From Semisulcospira habei (lineage: Eukaryota; Mollusca; Gastropoda; Semisulcospiridae): a stretch of DNA of 64,000 nt. Below are positions 57,248 to 60,200 of this stretch, one piece after another; positions within the stretch are counted from its first letter, which is position 1; every line of letters starts with the position of its first letter. The translations under genes were made by a program, and so were the position numbers. Location: the NCBI GenBank assembly GCA_036245525.1, contig BTPG01000004.1:49985323-50049322 (forward strand), given 5' to 3'. The notes below the pieces were generated by a model. That model had not been told where the DNA came from, searched no databases, and worked only from the letters and a program-made list of their open reading frames with translations.

Positions 57248-60200
57248 GTTCTCATGAGCTCTTCCAGGCATGGGGACTGGAGAGGATACCTGTGTATTTA
57301 CCTCATGCTCGCAAAGAAGTTGCCTCATTGACATCCACATTTTGAGGAACTGATCCAGTATTGACAGTATGACTGCTAAGAAAACGCAGATTGGCGCAAT
57401 CCAGTGACACGGCCCCTTTTGTCCTTACTATAAAGTTTTGCAACTTGCTGTCGTTCCAAACTGTAAAGGTGTCTCAGGTTACCATGGAGACTGATTCAGC
57501 TTTTTCGGAACCCTAGCAAGCTGAATTTCAGCTTTTTGGTTCAGACAGAACCAGGGGCTCATGAGAATTTGTCTCTTGCTGGCCGTGGATCATACAGCAT
57601 GGTTGGTCCATGGGTCGTTTTCAGTCATTTCAAATTTTTTCACGCAGTCACCCATGGATTACTGATTTTGACCTGATTCTGATTTAGAAATAATTCCTGT
57701 TCATTTGGAGCATTTGAGTTTACTGTCATTTGTATACAATACACTATTAGGAGTATGCATCTGTCTCCTCTCCTCCCTCCACTCCTCCCCCCCAAACCCC
57801 CTCCCCCTCGGGCCCACCCCCTGCCCCCACCCCCCAACCCCACCCCCAGTTTTCTGTACACCTCCTTACTGTGCTGTCTTTGTTAGCTTAAGAAAGATTG
57901 TCACCTACAGTCTGAGGACAACAGTTAACCCTTTGGCTATCAGCATTTTTTTGGGTGGCGATGATTGTGACAAAGAGGGCTACCGACAGAAAAAGGTGAT
58001 AAGCTGATCAGTGCCAGCAGATGAGGAAGAGGGATAGATTTTCATGAGCCCATGTAGCTATGGTGGCTTCATGAGAATCTGTGTCTCCTGCAGATGGATT
58101 GGAATGGATGCTTATGACGCCATTAATAATCTTTGGCCTTATTTAAATTAACCCATTGATTCTCAAGTCCGCATTTCCATAAACCATTGCATCATGAGGT
58201 TGAATTCTTTGAAATTTGCTTATTGTCCTATGAAGGCTACATTACAGATTAGGAGAGAGATCAACCATTTTAGTTCAAGGGTAGTGCCAGAATTGCTTGG
58301 CGCCTCAGGCGCCAAGCTATTCTGGCACTACCCTTGAACTATCAGTCAAATTTATTTCAAGCACTAGCGTATCAGGATGAAAAGGGTTAACTCTTCCATG
58401 CATGCAGTCCAGAAAACTTGACCTCTAAGAAGCACACACCAGCATACCCCCTTAAGCGTATGCCAGTCTGTGGAGCAGGCGTGACCTAAAATATTCAAAA
58501 TTTTATTTCCCAAGACTACTTTCTTGACCTTTCCAGCTATAAGGTACTTCTTCCATTCAGCCTTGAATGAAAATACATGAAAGGAATAGAGTTACATAGG
58601 GGACATTTAGCATAGTAAATACTACAAACATTTAGTTCCCTATTCCCCAAGTCAGCACCCCCACCAGAAGTGAGTGTCCACCTAAACCAATTACCCCCAA
58701 TTTATCACACCTGACAAGGTTTATAAACATCTACACACTCTAACACTGATACCCTGAGAAAGATACAGAAATAGTATGAGAAGGGGGCTGTGTGGTATTT
58801 GGCAAGTTTAACGTGCCCGCATTAGAAGTCATGAAAACTTGACCACGTGCACTTGGAGGTTGGCTGACATGCCAGGAAGAGTTAAACGTTACAGGTGGCA
58901 GTATGCAAAGGGGGGCAAAGGAATGACCTCGGTAATAATCAACCTTTTTTATGTCAATTTCAGAGGTCCCTCAGACGGTGACCACTGACGATTACTACCG
59001 CCATTCCCAGCAAAGCTTGGACAGCATCGTATCGGACGTGCAGCAGCAGCAGCAGCTGCATCACCAGCAACTGCCCCACAGCCAAGGGGACGTCATCATC
59101 AACGGCAATGTCTATACAGTTGCCTCCCCTCCCCAAGGGCCCCCAAACCCCACACCGCAAGTGGACCCAGTTTACGCCAATCGAGCGGTCATGCTGCCGG
59201 CATACAGGCCAAGCCCTGATTACCAGACAGTAATGCAGCAGAGAATGGCGCAGGTGCAGATACAGGTAGGGAGCGAGGTAGTGTGCTTGTTTAACCCATT
59301 TAACCACAACGCCCAACAGCAGAAGATGGTGCACATCAGATGGTGCACAAAATTTAACCCTACGTCCACATTTCTCAAATTTATTCAAGGGTGGTGCCAG
59401 ATTAGCTTGGCGCCTAAAGGAACCAAGCTAATCTGGCACTACCCTTGAATTATTATGGTCGATCCATCCCCTGTACCTGGTACATACTCATTAGGAAACA
59501 CCTCCCAAATTTGAGAAATGCGGCCATGGGATTAAATAGGTTAAACTGTGTGCACCATCTGGTGTAATACGAGTTCCATTTGTGGGAGTTCTCCACAGAT
59601 GGGCCTGCTTGGGAGCACACCACAAATACACTTCTGTTAGCATCCCATTTTAATAGAAGTGTACTTGTGGTGTACTCATCAAGTGGGTCTATCTGGGGAG
59701 TGCTCCTACAAACGGTATAGGTAAACTTGTCAAGGCAAACTCTTTTTGCCATTGGCTTACTTCACAGAACAGTGCATGTTTGACATGGGTCTTCTCCCAG
59801 TAGCAAACGTCTTCGGACCCACGACAGCTGCAGTGGGCCCGCACACAGCCGTGTGCGGGCCCATTGCAGCCGTCATGGGCCAGAAGACCTTTGTGTACTG
59901 GGTCCATCTTGGAGACTGATTCAGCTTTTTCAAAATCTTTTTCAAAATCTCGGAAAGCTGGAACTCAGCCATTGGTTCAGACAGATCAGTCCTTCAGTTA
60001 GCCTGCTCCATCTGCAAGAAGCATACATTCTGATGAGTCTCTGCATCAGCAGGGGCCCCTGAGAATTTATGTCTCTTGCTGGCCATGGATCCTCGCGCTG
60101 GGACCATATGGCGTTGAGGCGCGTCCCCTGGGTGGTGGATAGGGGGTCCCTCGTGAGAGGGGTGCACCGAATGAAATAAGGTGCCGTGAACCAACATGGT

